Below are positions 11,781-22,606 of a stretch of 64,000 nt of DNA, one piece after another; within the stretch, counting starts at the first letter, position 1; the number at the start of each line of letters is the position of its first letter. Where the stretch lies: assembly GCA_019055375.1 (NCBI GenBank), contig JAHQIW010000016.1:1-64000 (forward strand). Direction: 5' to 3'. Below the pieces are notes generated by a model. The model was not told the DNA's origin and did no database searches. It saw only the letters and a list, made by a program, of their open reading frames with translations. This stretch comes from Parelaphostrongylus tenuis. Lineage: Eukaryota; Nematoda; Chromadorea; Rhabditida; Metastrongylidae. Position numbers and translations under genes: made by a program.

Positions 11781-12175
11781 TGTGCAAAAAAAAACTCTGG
11801 AGATGGAATGTTTTTTTTACTCTCGCAGTATTCTACGAAAAACCTTCTTAGAATATGATTTCTGTTTGACAATCAACATGATTTTTCCACTATATGGTTA
11901 CCACATTTGTAATGAAAAGCTACGCACAGATTCTAATCGAACAAGGGAAGCAAACTGCTGAGTGTGAATTATATCTTTATTTTTGCTGCAATCCATTAAG
12001 AATCTTTTCTCTAGACCAAATCAAGAACTGAATTCCTTGAGATTTGAGCTGCCGAATAATTACTGGAGGTTCAAGAAGAAAGTGTTTTTCAGCAAAAAAG
12101 CTTGGTCCCTAACGTGTTAGTTTTTAGTACTAGAAATAAACTGATATGACCTACAGGAATAAATCTGGCGAGTCT

Positions 12176-12425
12176 CTAGCGGAACTGCGTGACGCCGTTA
12201 ATGACTGAAAGAGAAATGACTGTATAGCAAAAAGAATGCCTGTAGTTACTCGTTGAAGACAGGCTAAAACAAAGCACCTGCTGAGACAGCGACGTTGTCT
12301 GCTGGGAAGCCGAAGCTGCGGTCATTGGCAGTGATGCGGCTCCACGATAATATACCAGTGCATGTAATGCGAGGAGCGTGAACTCGTCTTCCATTGCGAT
12401 CATGTCTCACCATGAAGCTCCTCTT
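12176..12425 (-). CDS. Putative two exons of an unidentified gene
   Basis: On the minus strand an exon at 12278-12425 follows GTTTTTCAG. It is open in the frame starting KRSFMVRHDRNGRR and ends at a CAG|GTGCTT donor. A 73-bp intron with a CTCTTTCAG acceptor leads to exon 12176-12204, which ends in TAG. The join is in phase (one leftover base plus two). A second frame is also open across the same exons, so the reading frame is not settled. A candidate upstream exon near 12551-12604 has good signals but does not join in phase. No family is recognised. Confidence 0.35.
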
Positions 12426-12867
12426 CTGAAAAACGCTTAACGGCATTTGATCCTCATCAGAGTGACATGTATGGTCTTTTCAACACAAAAATGTTAGATG
12501 TCGTCTACTTCGGGATTATCCGAATAGATTCTAAAGCTACTAACCTTCAAATGGATCAACTTGCGACGTAAAAATTTCAGTCATAATTCTAGTCGACAAT
12601 CTGGAAATAGGAAGATGGCTGTATAAATAATTCTTCAGAGTGAGTCCTTCACATCTATACTCTCGGCGATTTCCGTGTGCAGTAATGTCTTTATAAGAAG
12701 TAATAAGACGATTTTTTAGCTACAAACTTTTTTCAACTTTTTCCAAATTCAAAGTCCACAGATGCTATGAATCAAAGCAATTATGCCTTAGTAAGGGTTA
12801 CACAAAGGTTGCTTATAATTGCCTTGATGATTACATGACCTGACCTTCATGAAAAAGTATAGCCATA

Positions 12868-13090
12868 TACCCAATGATGTAGAGTGGTGTGCAAAAACTT
12901 CTGCGTTAGCTGGGATTCGAACCCACATTTTACTCTTTCCGGGAGCGCGTGCTGAACCGTTGCCCTACCGACACTCGTTTTTGATTCCACTCTTGCCACG
13001 CTACAACGCTTTATCTGCCAACAGCCAACCGTGAACATTCTGGCGCGGGTAGTCGTTGCCGACATTGAACCCACTTAAGCTGACTGATGT
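12868..13090. repeat. tRNA-cored inverted-repeat family, partial copy
   Basis: Begins ACCCAATGATGTAGAGTGG and GTGCAAAAAC like the complete copy at 1660, followed by a tRNA-like core. The tail (CTGCCAACAGCCAACCGTG through GACATTGAACCCA) matches 22255-22333. The second arm is missing. Confidence 0.65.
12903..12974 (-). other. 72-nt tRNA-like core, second copy
   Basis: Minus strand, same 72-nt length as the core at 1693-1764 and the same anticodon-loop triplet (loop CCGGAAA, GGA). Box B is GGGTTCGAATCCC. The acceptor stem has one mismatch and wobble pairs, and the D stem has one mismatch. Preservation of length and loop in a diverged copy supports a shared tRNA-derived ancestor. Confidence 0.6.
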
Positions 13091-13778
13091 TGCTGACTGA
13101 TGCTGAGTCTTCGCTGCACATAAGAATTATATACGGATTAAAGCAAACGATCGAGGAGAGTGCATAACGAAGCATCATAATGACACAAAAAGCCTAAAGC
13201 TTTTGCGAAACAGGGAGAAAAAATCAATTAAATAAGAGAATCACGCAACTCTTGCGAAACGCGCTGCGCGAAGAGCTGCCGTCCCCAACGAGTTAACAGT
13301 GTACAACACAGTACTTCACCTTGTTCGCCCTCGTGAGAACGATGCGAGTCGCTAGGCAGTAAATTCTCCTCCTTCTCTAGGCTCACTCGCATTACATATC
13401 AAAATGCTAAGAACACGAGAGATTTAAGGCACATCCGAACCCATCTACGAGACTCACCATCCATGTGGGGCGACAACTACAGAAGTAAATTATTTCTAAA
13501 ATTCCGAATTTAGAGTACATTTTAAAGCAAGCTACCGAACAAGTGTCTATTCACAAACCAATGTTTATGTATTTCCAAACCCGAGATTTTTTGTGTTAAG
13601 TATCATGGAGATTCAGCTCTTGAAGGCAGCGCGCGAAGTAAAACGTCATGCGAATTTCGTTTTTTAACCAGAGTTTTTTCGTTCTAAAAATATTTCTATT
13701 CAAAATTCTCGCAATACTGTGATACAAAATTACTCCAAGCATCCAAATGCTTTCGGAGAATAAAGGATAAATAGATCA

Positions 13779-14031
13779 TGCTCTCATTATTGATCAATCC
13801 CTGAGGGATGTGCTATGCAATCACGATTATTTGGTTTCGTTTGCGGCGATAGAATGCACATCTGGTGTTTACGATGACTCGCGGTGGCCTGCCGTTTCAT
13901 CGTCTCAGCGTTACTCATCCTCCCAAACAAATCTGGTACCAGTTTAACGATTCCGGAGAGATGGGTGGCTTGGTGAGCCACAATTCGAGCCTTACATGCG
14001 TGCGCGCGCTCAACCACTGCCCATGCGCTAC
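13779..14031 (-). mobile_element. SINE family 1 copy, diverged
   Basis: Minus strand. It carries GATCAATCCCTGAGGGATG, TCATCCTCCCAAACAAATC and GGTTTGGTGAGCC-like blocks of the family. The tRNA-like head (CTCAACCACTGCCCATGCGC on the plus strand) is shortened and box B is altered. Confidence 0.75.
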
Positions 14032-14999
14032 TTCGACTCTTTTAGGCTATCTAATTTTTATGTGTGGAGAATACTATGATGATCAGAAAAAAATAGTTTG
14101 TTAAAAGCTATACTGTGCAATGTTAGCGATGTCAAAATCATCGGTATCTCCGGAATTTTCCGGTTCTCAGTGCATTTCAAAAGTTGGAACAGCTATGGGA
14201 CTCTAGGACATATTTTCTCCTATCGTTCTGTGGATACCAGCTTTTAATTTTTGTTCTACACTGCCAATAAATCGGTTGTGAAGTTCAACCAACGATATAC
14301 TTGGTTCGAGGGCGAAACATGATCTTCCCTTTGCTCTTACAGTGCTCTGCATAAATCATCTCAAATCCAAATTTTAGCGCCAACAATTGTCGAGATACGA
14401 GTTATCAAATGACTACTATAAGACCAGCAAACAGCCATCTAAAGACCTTAGCCGACCGAACAAACCAAGTGTGAAACATAATATTGTTTTTATTGCCACA
14501 ACGCAACAAGAAAGGCTCTCCAGAGGCTACTCACATTTTTGAAATCGTCGAGATTTGGGCTTTTAGACGAGTCACTAAAACTTTGAGGAAAACATTTTTC
14601 AGAGGGGAAAGTCTCACAAAAATCCCGCATTCAAACGGATACACCTTGCCTTGAAAGTGTTAAAAACTACCCTAAGCAATGTGCACCTGTGCAAAAAAAA
14701 AAGAAAATAAACAGACCCACAGGTGACTCTGCGATGTTGGAAAATTGAATGGTAGATAGCAGATCTTTTTCCAATAATTATTAGTAGAAGCGAAAATTTT
14801 AGAATATGGTAATTCGTTTTTTGCGTTGATTGAGATCTGGAATAATGGTGAATAGATGATCTCCATGTATATTAGTATAAACGCAGCAGTAGGAGATCGA
14901 GTGATACTAAAAGTACAACCAATAAAATAATCAGTAACCACCCACAACATGCAAGAAAGCTATCATCACCAGCTAATTATAAAAGATACAGGATAGGGT
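14032..14999. other. No feature recognised
   Basis: AT-rich. The 92-aa minus-strand frame at 14672-14950 has no splice context or motif. Nothing else can be supported. Confidence 0.4.
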
Positions 15000-15232
15000 T
15001 CTCGGCGTCTAACATTTCCTTAAGGGACGACGCCATGCATAGGTCTTCAATTTCTAGCCTCGTCTGAGGTGGTTGGTTGTATACTTAGCCCTGACAATAC
15101 CTCCAAGGCCACTGATGTATTAAGTTAGTGCCACTATTCTCTTCGACAAATCTAGTACCAATTTGCGGTCTTTGGAAGGATGGATGGCTCGGTGAGCGAC
15201 GAGCGCGGGATCGAATTATCGATCCATCGCTT
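15000..15232 (-). mobile_element. SINE family 1 copy, 5'-truncated
   Basis: Matches the body of the family (GACGACGCCATGCAT, CCTCGTCTGAGGTGGTTG, GGAAGGATGGATGGCTCGG). It ends within the box B region (GATCGAATTATCGATCC), so box A is lost. Confidence 0.75.
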
Positions 15233-15599
15233 CAAGCCGAAGTGATCATGTGTATTTCAGCTAATCATAACAATGAACAATCGAAGAAATGCAAAGAAAC
15301 AAAAACGACAACGATATCCATACATAGAATTTAGAGAAGACAATATCCCGAAGGAATATGATGAAGTGACGTCATGACAGAGGACCTGCGTGGGTGGGTG
15401 ACAGATAAAGATCGCTCCTTAAATAGCGCTTACAATGTGGGCGGGGCTAACTAGCCAGTGGAGTTTTGAGGCATCCGTTTCGAAGGTGCATTCAGATTGA
15501 GAAGAGCGCTCGTCTCTATTATCACCTGTGTCGCCTATCGATCCGTAAATGGTCGAATGCTCAGAGCGATTACCTATCTATGTTTCCGTGAATTTCGCA

Positions 15600-17235
15600 C
15601 TTTTTTCTGTCGCGTTTGAGACTGGCCCAGCGATTTCTCAATTCACCAGCGCATATTCCTCTTAAGGAGCGATGTGGCGCAGTGGTTAGGGCTTCTCTGC
15701 GTCACACACAAGGTCCATTGTTCGATCCTGCGCTCATGACTCCCAGACATCCATCCTTCCGGGCTCGGTAAAATGGTACCAGACTGGTCGCAGACTTGTC
15801 TGGGAGGATATGCAGCAGCACTGACTTGGTACTGCGGTAGGCCACCGCGAGTCATTGTAAATGCCGCATATGCGTTTGATCACCTCAGACGAAATTAGAA
15901 AATGAAGACGAATGCGTGGCGCATCTCTGAGGGAGTGATCAACGCCGAGAGCTTTACCCTTTAGCTTTATGTCCCTCCTGAAGGAGTTCATGGTTTGCTT
16001 CAACATGGTCTGCGAAATACCATGGCCAAATGAGAGAGTTGACAATGGGATGACGATTAGCTCCACAACTTGCTACTGAGCTTCCGTCTTATGTTGGTGT
16101 TCGTGGATTTGTTCTTTATCAACTACCGTCCTGGAAAAGGTAGTCGCGGGCTCGAATCCAAATCACGTTAAGTTAGGGAAATTTTTCTTACATCTTAATA
16201 CTTTTGCGGTTGTATTTCACATCGTACTCTGCTATAAAAAAAGATCGGATAACAAGGAAAAGCTGAAATTTCTGATTTCAACCATAGCTACCCCAACTAT
16301 AATTAGCGCTGCAAGAATGGAAGATGAAACTGCAGCATGCAATGTGATTCGCAATTGGCGAGAGACTTCTGTATAACCAGCGCCGAATCTAGGGATAGTG
16401 GCTTAGGCTTTGAGAATTAATACGGTTGGAAAGAGTGCGAAAAATAACTGACGAGTAGTGAAGGAAAACTACAACCCAGAAACCTGTGCTATGATATGAG
16501 ATGAGCAGGTGTTCAAGGCAACGCGTAATGCTCGGGTGCGAGGAATCAGTTGACTTCTATGCAGCTTTCATGATCAATGTTCGAGAGATGATCTCAAACA
16601 AGAGCAGCTATGTCGCACAAAAAACGGTCAATAAGAACAGAAGACTGTCGAAGAGATGCAGAGATGCCGAGCTTTGCATGTTCGAATGAGCATGCCAGAT
16701 CGCCACGCCTAAGATTGCTGGAGAAGTAAATCGCCTTTTGGAGACGCCCTCTCTAGTCCGCGCATCACGCCAAGGGATAGATTTTTAGAAAGTCATGGCT
16801 TGTTGTATTTGGTTGAGAACATGAAGAATGTTACGATAAGCAATTCGTACAAGTTCAATGAACTGCAAAATACTCAATAGTATTTAGTTGGCAAGAAAAT
16901 TTGCGCACTTCTTCGTTTCGTCGATTTTTCAAATCGAGTTGTCCGGAGAGCAAAAACGATTGAAAACGCTACACGAGTATCGTTTGGGTTCAAGTCCTGC
17001 TGAGACTTTTCGCCGGATTAACGAAGCCTGGGGTGAAGAAACAATTGTGAGAACTGTAGTTAAAATCGTTCCAGTGATTTTAAGGTTGGAAATGGAGACT
17101 TGACGCACAAGCAAGGAGCTTCTTGGATGAGGTGGAACGATGTCTGGATGGCCGCCGCCGAGTTTAAATTGTTTGTTTTTCTCTTACAACAATGTAACGC
17201 CTCATCACTAAGGAATGACAAATGCGAAGATTCAT
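15600..17235 (+). repeat. Direct duplication A, copy 1
   Basis: About 1.6 kb aligns by eye with 20545-22235 in the same orientation. Both copies have the same order: lead-in (CAGCGATTTCTCAATT), SINE 1, an unidentified spacer with GCTATAAA-AAGA and GCAGCATGCAA blocks, and an internally deleted mariner. The spacer has no recognisable coding motif. Confidence 0.8.
15661..15965 (+). mobile_element. SINE family 1, near-complete plus-strand copy
   Basis: Starts with a tRNA-like head: GATGTGGCGCAGTGGTTAG is box A and TTGTTCGATCC is box B. The body follows (CATCCATCCTTCC, GACTTGTCTGGGAGG, CACCTCAGACGAAATTAG) and ends AACGCCGAGAGCTTTACC. The internal promoter boxes suggest the source was transcribed by RNA polymerase III. 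Confidence 0.85.
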
Positions 17236-17480
17236 GAACTTGGCTGGGATCGTGTCGACCACCCGTTTACTCTCCGGATTTCACCCCAGTGATTTCACCT
17301 CTTCCGATCGTTACAACACATTATGAAAGGAAAACGCTTCGAGAACATTGATGAGGTGGGTGAAGCACTTGAAGATTTCTTTTGTTCAAAAGACAACGAA
17401 TTTTAGAGCCGCGGACTTGTGAAACCGGCCTAAAAGTGGAAGGAAGCGATCTTGGTTAGAGGAAATTACTTTGGTTGATC
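16888..17480 (+). pseudogene. Mariner transposase relic with central deletion
   Basis: The N-terminal part reads LHEYRLGSSPAETFRRINEA, then WGEETIVRTV, as in mariner helix-turn-helix domains. After about 100 bp the sequence jumps to the transposase C-terminus, with fragments matching HELGWD, HPFTLRIS and KGKRFENIDEVGEALEDFF around 17230-17400. The middle of the protein, including the first two catalytic aspartates, is missing. The same deletion occurs in the copy at 21930, so it predates the duplication. Confidence 0.75.
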
Positions 17481-18147
17481 ATTTTTTGTTTTTATTCATT
17501 AACAAAAACGGGTAAACTTGCACAAAAACGAAAAAGCCCAGAAAATTTCATGTCAACCCGATAATTGGAAGGTTGCTCTGAAGACCTGGAAAGGTGATAA
17601 GCATTGACGAGCCAACGATTACGTTTAGAGGAAGAACTGTACATCACCGGTATAACCCCGCAAAAAGAAAAAGGAGGCGATGAAAAGTTTGAATTATGTG
17701 GTAAGGGGGATGCATCTACAATACAATGCCGCATGAATGTGCAAGGACCACTTTCAGAGCGACCCGAAGACTTTGATGTAGTGTTGTGGTGAGCCTAATG
17801 GGCGGCATAGCAAATGAAGGAAGACACTACGCTGACGACACAGTAGCGTTTTTCCAGCTGAGAGCCCAGTGCAAAAGAAAACACAGTTAACCGGTGTGCA
17901 GACAGAGCGTAAAGCACGCGTCCGAACACCACTGAGTCAAGTGGCGAGCACCACACCCTTTGCACATCGCATTTTTCTACCGTGGTGGTGTGAATCTTCA
18001 TATCGTATCAACGAACTACACCTACTAGATATAAAATATATAATTAATCAGCACCACCCGAAAGTATTGTAGCCTGTTCAGAACTAAACATAATGGTGAA
18101 ATAATAGATTTTTACCATTGACGTCTCATCTAACCCCTACGTATACA
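17481..18147. other. Unassigned, possibly coding remnants
   Basis: Open frames on both strands (for example plus 17604-17792) have balanced composition but no splice signals in phase and no motif. I make no functional call. Confidence 0.3.
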
Positions 18148-18419
18148 GGGAGGCTCCGTGGCCGAGTGGTTGTGACGTTCGGCGCGGCTCGCAGGCAAAG
18201 CCGTGCCTACCTTTCCTCAGCACACTCCATCAGTCAACGCCCTACAGAACGCCTTATAGAACGCCACAACAAGGTTATCCCCGAGATTTCAGGTTGACGC
18301 ACTCAATCAGTGTTCTACGATGTCAAGAAGAAGACAAAAAACGAATTGAATGCTAGAAGTACTGGGAACATCGCAGCAAAAAAGAAAAACTGTGAAGACG
18401 GATTAATAAGGTGTAAAGC
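18148..18419 (+). mobile_element. SINE family 2 copy
   Basis: Head reads GGCTCCGTGGCCGAGTGGTT, a serine/leucine-like box A. The family body follows: CAGTCAACGCCCTA, GAACGCCACAACAAGG, GAAGAAGACAAAAAACG, ATTGAATGCTAGAAGTACTG, and an A-rich stretch. It ends near AAGGTGTAAAGC. Box B is degenerate. Confidence 0.8.
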
Positions 18420-18683
18420 AAGCAGAAAGAGCAGGATCGCATTTCCGAAAGAACTCATTGTGGCAAAAGCTGGTCAGTGAACATTGGAAAGCCATACAGA
18501 ATGAGAGTGGTGAACTCAGATAGACGGACAAATAAGAAGTTACAGCAGTTCCCACAATTCACAGCTGTCCCATGATGCTTTTGATGACGTATAAAATTGC
18601 TTAATGAGTGTCTGAGGGAACCCAGCGTGCAGATAATTAACTCCACTAAGTTTGGAAAGGAGGCTAAAAGGATGAATGATGAA

Positions 18684-18960
18684 GTTCTCAGCAATGATCA
18701 ATCACTGAAAATGCGGTGCGCATTCGTCTGCAATTTCTAACCTCATTCAAGGTGATTGAATGCATATGCAACCCTTATAATAATTGCGGTAGCCCACCGA
18801 TGCATCGGGTTAGTGTCGCTTATCATGCCAGACAAGCCTGTTACCAATTTATCGAGCAGGAAGGATGGATGGCTTTGTGAGCCGTGAGTGCGAGTTCGAA
18901 CCATCGACCTTGTGTGCGACGTAGAACATCTCTAACCACTGCACCCTATGCGCTCCTAAG
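18684..18960 (-). mobile_element. SINE family 1 copy
   Basis: Minus strand. The plus sequence ends CTCTAACCACTGCACCCTATG, the complement of the tRNA-like head. Box B is visible as GAGTTCGAACC. The body and 3' end match the family (GATCAATCACTGAAAATGCG). Confidence 0.8.
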
Positions 18961-19141
18961 AAAGCTTATCTCAGCTATTTACGACAGCACAGTTATGCGG
19001 CCACAACTACTCGCGCTCTCGAAGGCGTCACATTCACTCCACCATTAATTTGACTTTGTGTTGAAAACTGTACAATTGACTGATGTTTTCACTACTGCAT
19101 AAGCCTAAAAGTCCTGTTAGAATAAAGTGTACTAAGAACAT

Positions 19142-19563
19142 GATAACATGTTTTGAGCCTTTTATGAGGTCTGGTACGGCACTTATACAGTTTTAGACAG
19201 CTGATGTTTCGCCTTTGCAGGCTCCTCAGCATCACGGTGCCATTCGGTTCAGCCGATCACTTGCAGGAGGATATGCCCCACTTACCACCTAAAAAACATT
19301 GTACTTCAAATAGTGACGTTGAAAGCCGTTAAGAGCAATCACTAATCAAAGAGAAAAGTACAGAGGACGAAATAAACGAGAAGTGGATGGACCTGGTCCA
19401 GTCGATCGAGAGTCCAGCGGGTCAGACTGTTCAGTACGACATCGTAATAACTGCAAAGAAACGACTAAAAAGCTACTGATGAGCCTACAAGAGCAAAATA
19501 GCAGGTGTCTTCTACTCTCTGAGTGTCCTATCAGACCTCATAAAAGACACGAAACGTGTTATC
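19142..19563. mobile_element. Inverted-repeat element with hammerhead-like arm
   Basis: Inverted ends: GATAACATGTTTTGAGCC and TTTTATGAGGTCTG at the left, matched by CAGACCTCATAAAAG and GTGTTATC at the right (19530-19563). The left end resembles the element at 27918. The hammerhead-like motif is in the left arm only. Confidence 0.6.
19187..19240 (-). ncRNA. Hammerhead-like motif, incomplete
   Basis: Minus strand: core CTGAGGA, stem II GCCT-GCAA-AGGC and GAAA are all present. The stem I/III arrangement after GAAA does not fold canonically: CATC can pair with the GATG before the core, leaving no clear stem III. It is probably a decayed or rearranged ribozyme. Confidence 0.45.
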
Positions 19564-20147
19564 CTCTTATCAGGCTGACAGATCGTTATTGTTTCTAAGC
19601 GAGGCCTATACGAACAGTTCAGAGTAAACATGTACTACGTGCAACCAATGTGAGAAGCGTGTTTGCTTAGAATGCCCCATTAGAGCCCATAGACAATTTG
19701 ATCGTTGTAAGCCTTCTAGCTATTCGAGTTACTGGCTGATTCAACGAAGGAGATGTGAGAAAAGAGAAGTATTAGGAGGAACTGAGAGGTAGAAATGTGA
19801 GAATTTGGAGCGGAGCAAATCAGGAGAGCGCTCGGCGTTGGTCAGTCCGCAAATGGGTGAGTGGCCGATCGTCGGATGCTTCGCGAATTTGGCTGAGATA
19901 CGCTGGATTGACTCGAAGTTGAGAGGGTAAAGCGCGAAATTCAAAGTTGTGGGCGGTGACCAGATCGCGACAATCGTCGTGTCACGAAGAAGATGCGTAT
20001 CGATTCGATCAGCCTGCTCGATGTCCCTGCATGGTCTGCGCGCTCTTTCGGTGATCGGGTCCGCTACTTAACAAAAGTCCATAATATCGACAACAATGTG
20101 AATGAATATTAGGAGGAAATCCTCATATCTTTATAGCAATCATCTCC

Positions 20148-20411
20148 TTGTACGTAATGATGAGTTTCATTGGGGGAATTTTTCCTCAAACCCTTTGCAA
20201 ACATGTTACAATCTCGCGCGACGAGCTGCAAATTCGATTTGATGGTTTTCCTTGTGATTTTTTAATTCTTATCGTCAATGGAGGAACTTTCATCGATGGT
20301 AAGTGGTCAACTTTGATAGAAGAGAAGCCAATGAAGCGATTCATAGTAGGGAACGATGTCGATGTTCCCTTCTACACTCTCATTCCATATGAGATACAGA
20401 AGGCACCATAG
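20148..20411 (+). pseudogene. Possible carboxylesterase-like fragment
   Basis: An 87-codon open frame. Its second half (GKWSTLIEEKPMKRFIVGND) resembles the segment of carboxylesterases where a target-residue loop is followed by a K-P-x-I-x-G-N strand. That resemblance is from memory of the family and is weak. A GTAAGTGG donor-like site lies inside the frame near 20299. No catalytic triad residues can be placed and no flanking exons were found. Confidence 0.25.
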
Positions 20412-20592
20412 TGATTGGAAATTGCAAGAGAAGAAATAATCTGGCAAAAACGATGTTGCTTAATACGTGCGCTGCCACTTCATCGATAGCTTTCAACAAA
20501 TTCTCAATTATTTGTCGACTTCAAAAAGTTCACACGTCAATGACTTTGCAGAGATTAGCCCAGCGACTTCTCAATTTATCACCGCATATCCC

Positions 20593-20892
20593 TCTTGAGG
20601 AGAGCGCATGTGGCGCAGTGGTTAGAGGTGCTCTGCGTCAAACACGAGGTCAATTGTTCGATCCCGTGCTCATGGCTCACCAAGACATCCATCCTTCCGA
20701 GCTCGGTAGAATGGTACCAGACTAGTCGCAGACTTGTCTAGAAGGATAAGCAGACTTGGTACAGCGGGAGGGCACCGCTAGTCATTGTATGTGCCGTAAT
20801 GCATTTGATCACCTCAAACGAAATTAGAAACTGAAGACGAATGCATGGCGCATCTCTCACGAAGTGATCAACGCCGAGAGCTTTACCCTTTA
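20593..20892 (+). mobile_element. SINE family 1, best-preserved copy
   Basis: The tRNA-like head is very clear: GAGCGCATGTGGCGCAGTGG, box A extended by TTAGAGG, then box B as TTGTTCGATCC. Next comes a CGTGCTC arm that can pair with the GAGCGCA start as an acceptor stem. The body and 3' end (AACGCCGAGAGCTTTACCC) are as in the copy at 15661. Confidence 0.9.
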
Positions 20893-21929
20893 GCTTTATG
20901 TCCCTCCTCAAGGAGTCCGTGGTTCGTTCAATATGGTCTGCGAAATACCAAGGCGAAATGAGAGAGTTGGCAATGGATGGCGACTAGCTCCACAATTTGC
21001 TACTAAACATGTGCCTAATGTTGGCGGTCGTAAATTTGTTTTTCACCCCGTTCGCTCCCGGAATAGGTAATCGCTGGCTCGATTTCATGTCTCACTGAAG
21101 AAAATTTTTTCACATCTCAACACTTTAACGGTTCCATTTCACATCGCGCTCTGCTATAAAGAAAGATTAGATAACAGGGAAAAGCTAAATATTCTGATCT
21201 CAACCATTGCCACCTCAGCTACAATTAGCACTGCAAGAACGGCCGATGAAATTGCAGCATGCAACGTAATTCTCAAACAGCGAGAGATTTCTGTATAATC
21301 AGCGCCGACTCCACGGGTAGTGGCTCAGGCTTTGAAAAGTGAAATGGTTGGAAAGGTTAGAAAAAAACAATTGACGAGTTGTAAAGGCAACTACTATCAC
21401 CCAGATGCCCGCGCTTCGATAAGAGACGGGTTGGTGTTCAAGGCAACGTAGTGCTCGAGTGCGAGGATTCAGATGACTTCTTTGGAGCATCAATGACCAA
21501 TATTGTGGAGATGACTCCAGAACAAGAATATTTATGTCGCTCAAAAAAACGCTCAATAAGAAAAAACGATTGTCGAAGAAATGCGGAAAAACTAAGCTTT
21601 GCATGTTCGCATGAGTGCTGTCAGATCGCCACGACTAAGATTGCTCAAGCTGTAAATCGCCCTTTGTAGACGCCTTCTCAAGTGCGCGCATAATGCCAAA
21701 GGACAAATTCCAAAAAGTCACGACTTCTGGCATTTGTTTATGGTTTGTGGACGTTACAGAGATCAGACTGTACAAGTTCAATGAACTGTAAGCTAATCAA
21801 ATTTTAAATTGACAAGAAATTTTCCACACTTTTTCGTTTTGTGAGCTATTTTTCACTCATCTAAGTTTTTGTCTCTAGTGTCGTTTAAAGTAGCTTCTTG
21901 CGGTTATTTTGATATACAACAGTTTTACA

Positions 21930-22235
21930 TTTGCTTTGAGATGGAATTGTGTGGAGAGGAAAAACGATTGTCGGTGCTACACGAGTATCGCTAGGGTTCA
22001 AGTGCTTCTGAGACTTTCCGTCAGAATATCGAAGCCTGGGATGACGGGACAGTTGGTAGAACTGCAATTTTTGATCGTTTCAATGAATTCAAGTGTGTAA
22101 ATGAAGAATCGCCGCTTAAGCAAGAAGAATCTTAGATGAGTTGAATTGACGTTTGAATGGGCGCCGCCAAGCTCAAATAGTTTTTTTTTGCCGACATTAT
22201 AAAACCTCATCATTCAAGAGTGACAAAATTTTTGA
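21930..22235 (+). pseudogene. Mariner transposase N-terminal relic, copy 2
   Basis: Reads LHEYR-stop-GSSASETF and related residues of the same helix-turn-helix as 16888-17103, with an in-frame stop. It then crosses the same deletion junction and breaks off. Confidence 0.7.
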
Positions 22236-22398
22236 CATTTTTTCTATGCTACAGCACATCTACCTGCCAGCCGTCAACGGTCTGGCCCGGGTACTCGGTA
22301 TCGATATTAAACCCAGTCACTCTGACAGATATTGGGTAATATAGACCAAACGAAATTATTTTTATTAAACCGCTTTAGCGGTGCTAAGATTCCATGGA

Positions 22399-22604
22399 CA
22401 GTGATGTAGAGTGATGTGCAAAACTACCTGGGTCAGGCCGTTGACGGCTGACAGATAGATGCGCTGTAGGGTAGAAAGAGTGATGATATGCAGAATAGAC
22501 GTTAGAAATGCAACGGGCTACAGCGCGCGCTCACATATAAAGTGAGGTAAGGTTTCGAGTCCCAGCTGACGCTAAAGTTTTGCACATCACTCTACGTCAA
22601 TGGG
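22399..22604. repeat. tRNA-cored inverted-repeat element, rearranged copy
   Basis: Left end GTGATGTAGAGTGATGTGCA and right end TTTTGCACATCACTCTACG are inverted. A box B (GGTTTCGAGTCCC, one base longer than GGTTCGAGTCCC) sits inside the right end with CAGCTGACGC beyond it. The interior carries inverted pieces of the family tail (GCCGTTGACGGCTGACAG). Confidence 0.7.
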
Positions 22605-22606
22605 TA

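Larger units (their letters stand above)
20545..22235 (+). repeat. Direct duplication A, copy 2
   Basis: Second copy of the 15600-17235 unit, about 4.95 kb downstream and in the same orientation, with substitutions and small indels throughout. Similarity stops near 22235, inside the deleted mariner. Confidence 0.8.

Noticed and set aside
11633..11872. Open frames across the AT microsatellite
   Set aside because: They translate simple-sequence repeats (Ile/Tyr alternation) and are not genes.
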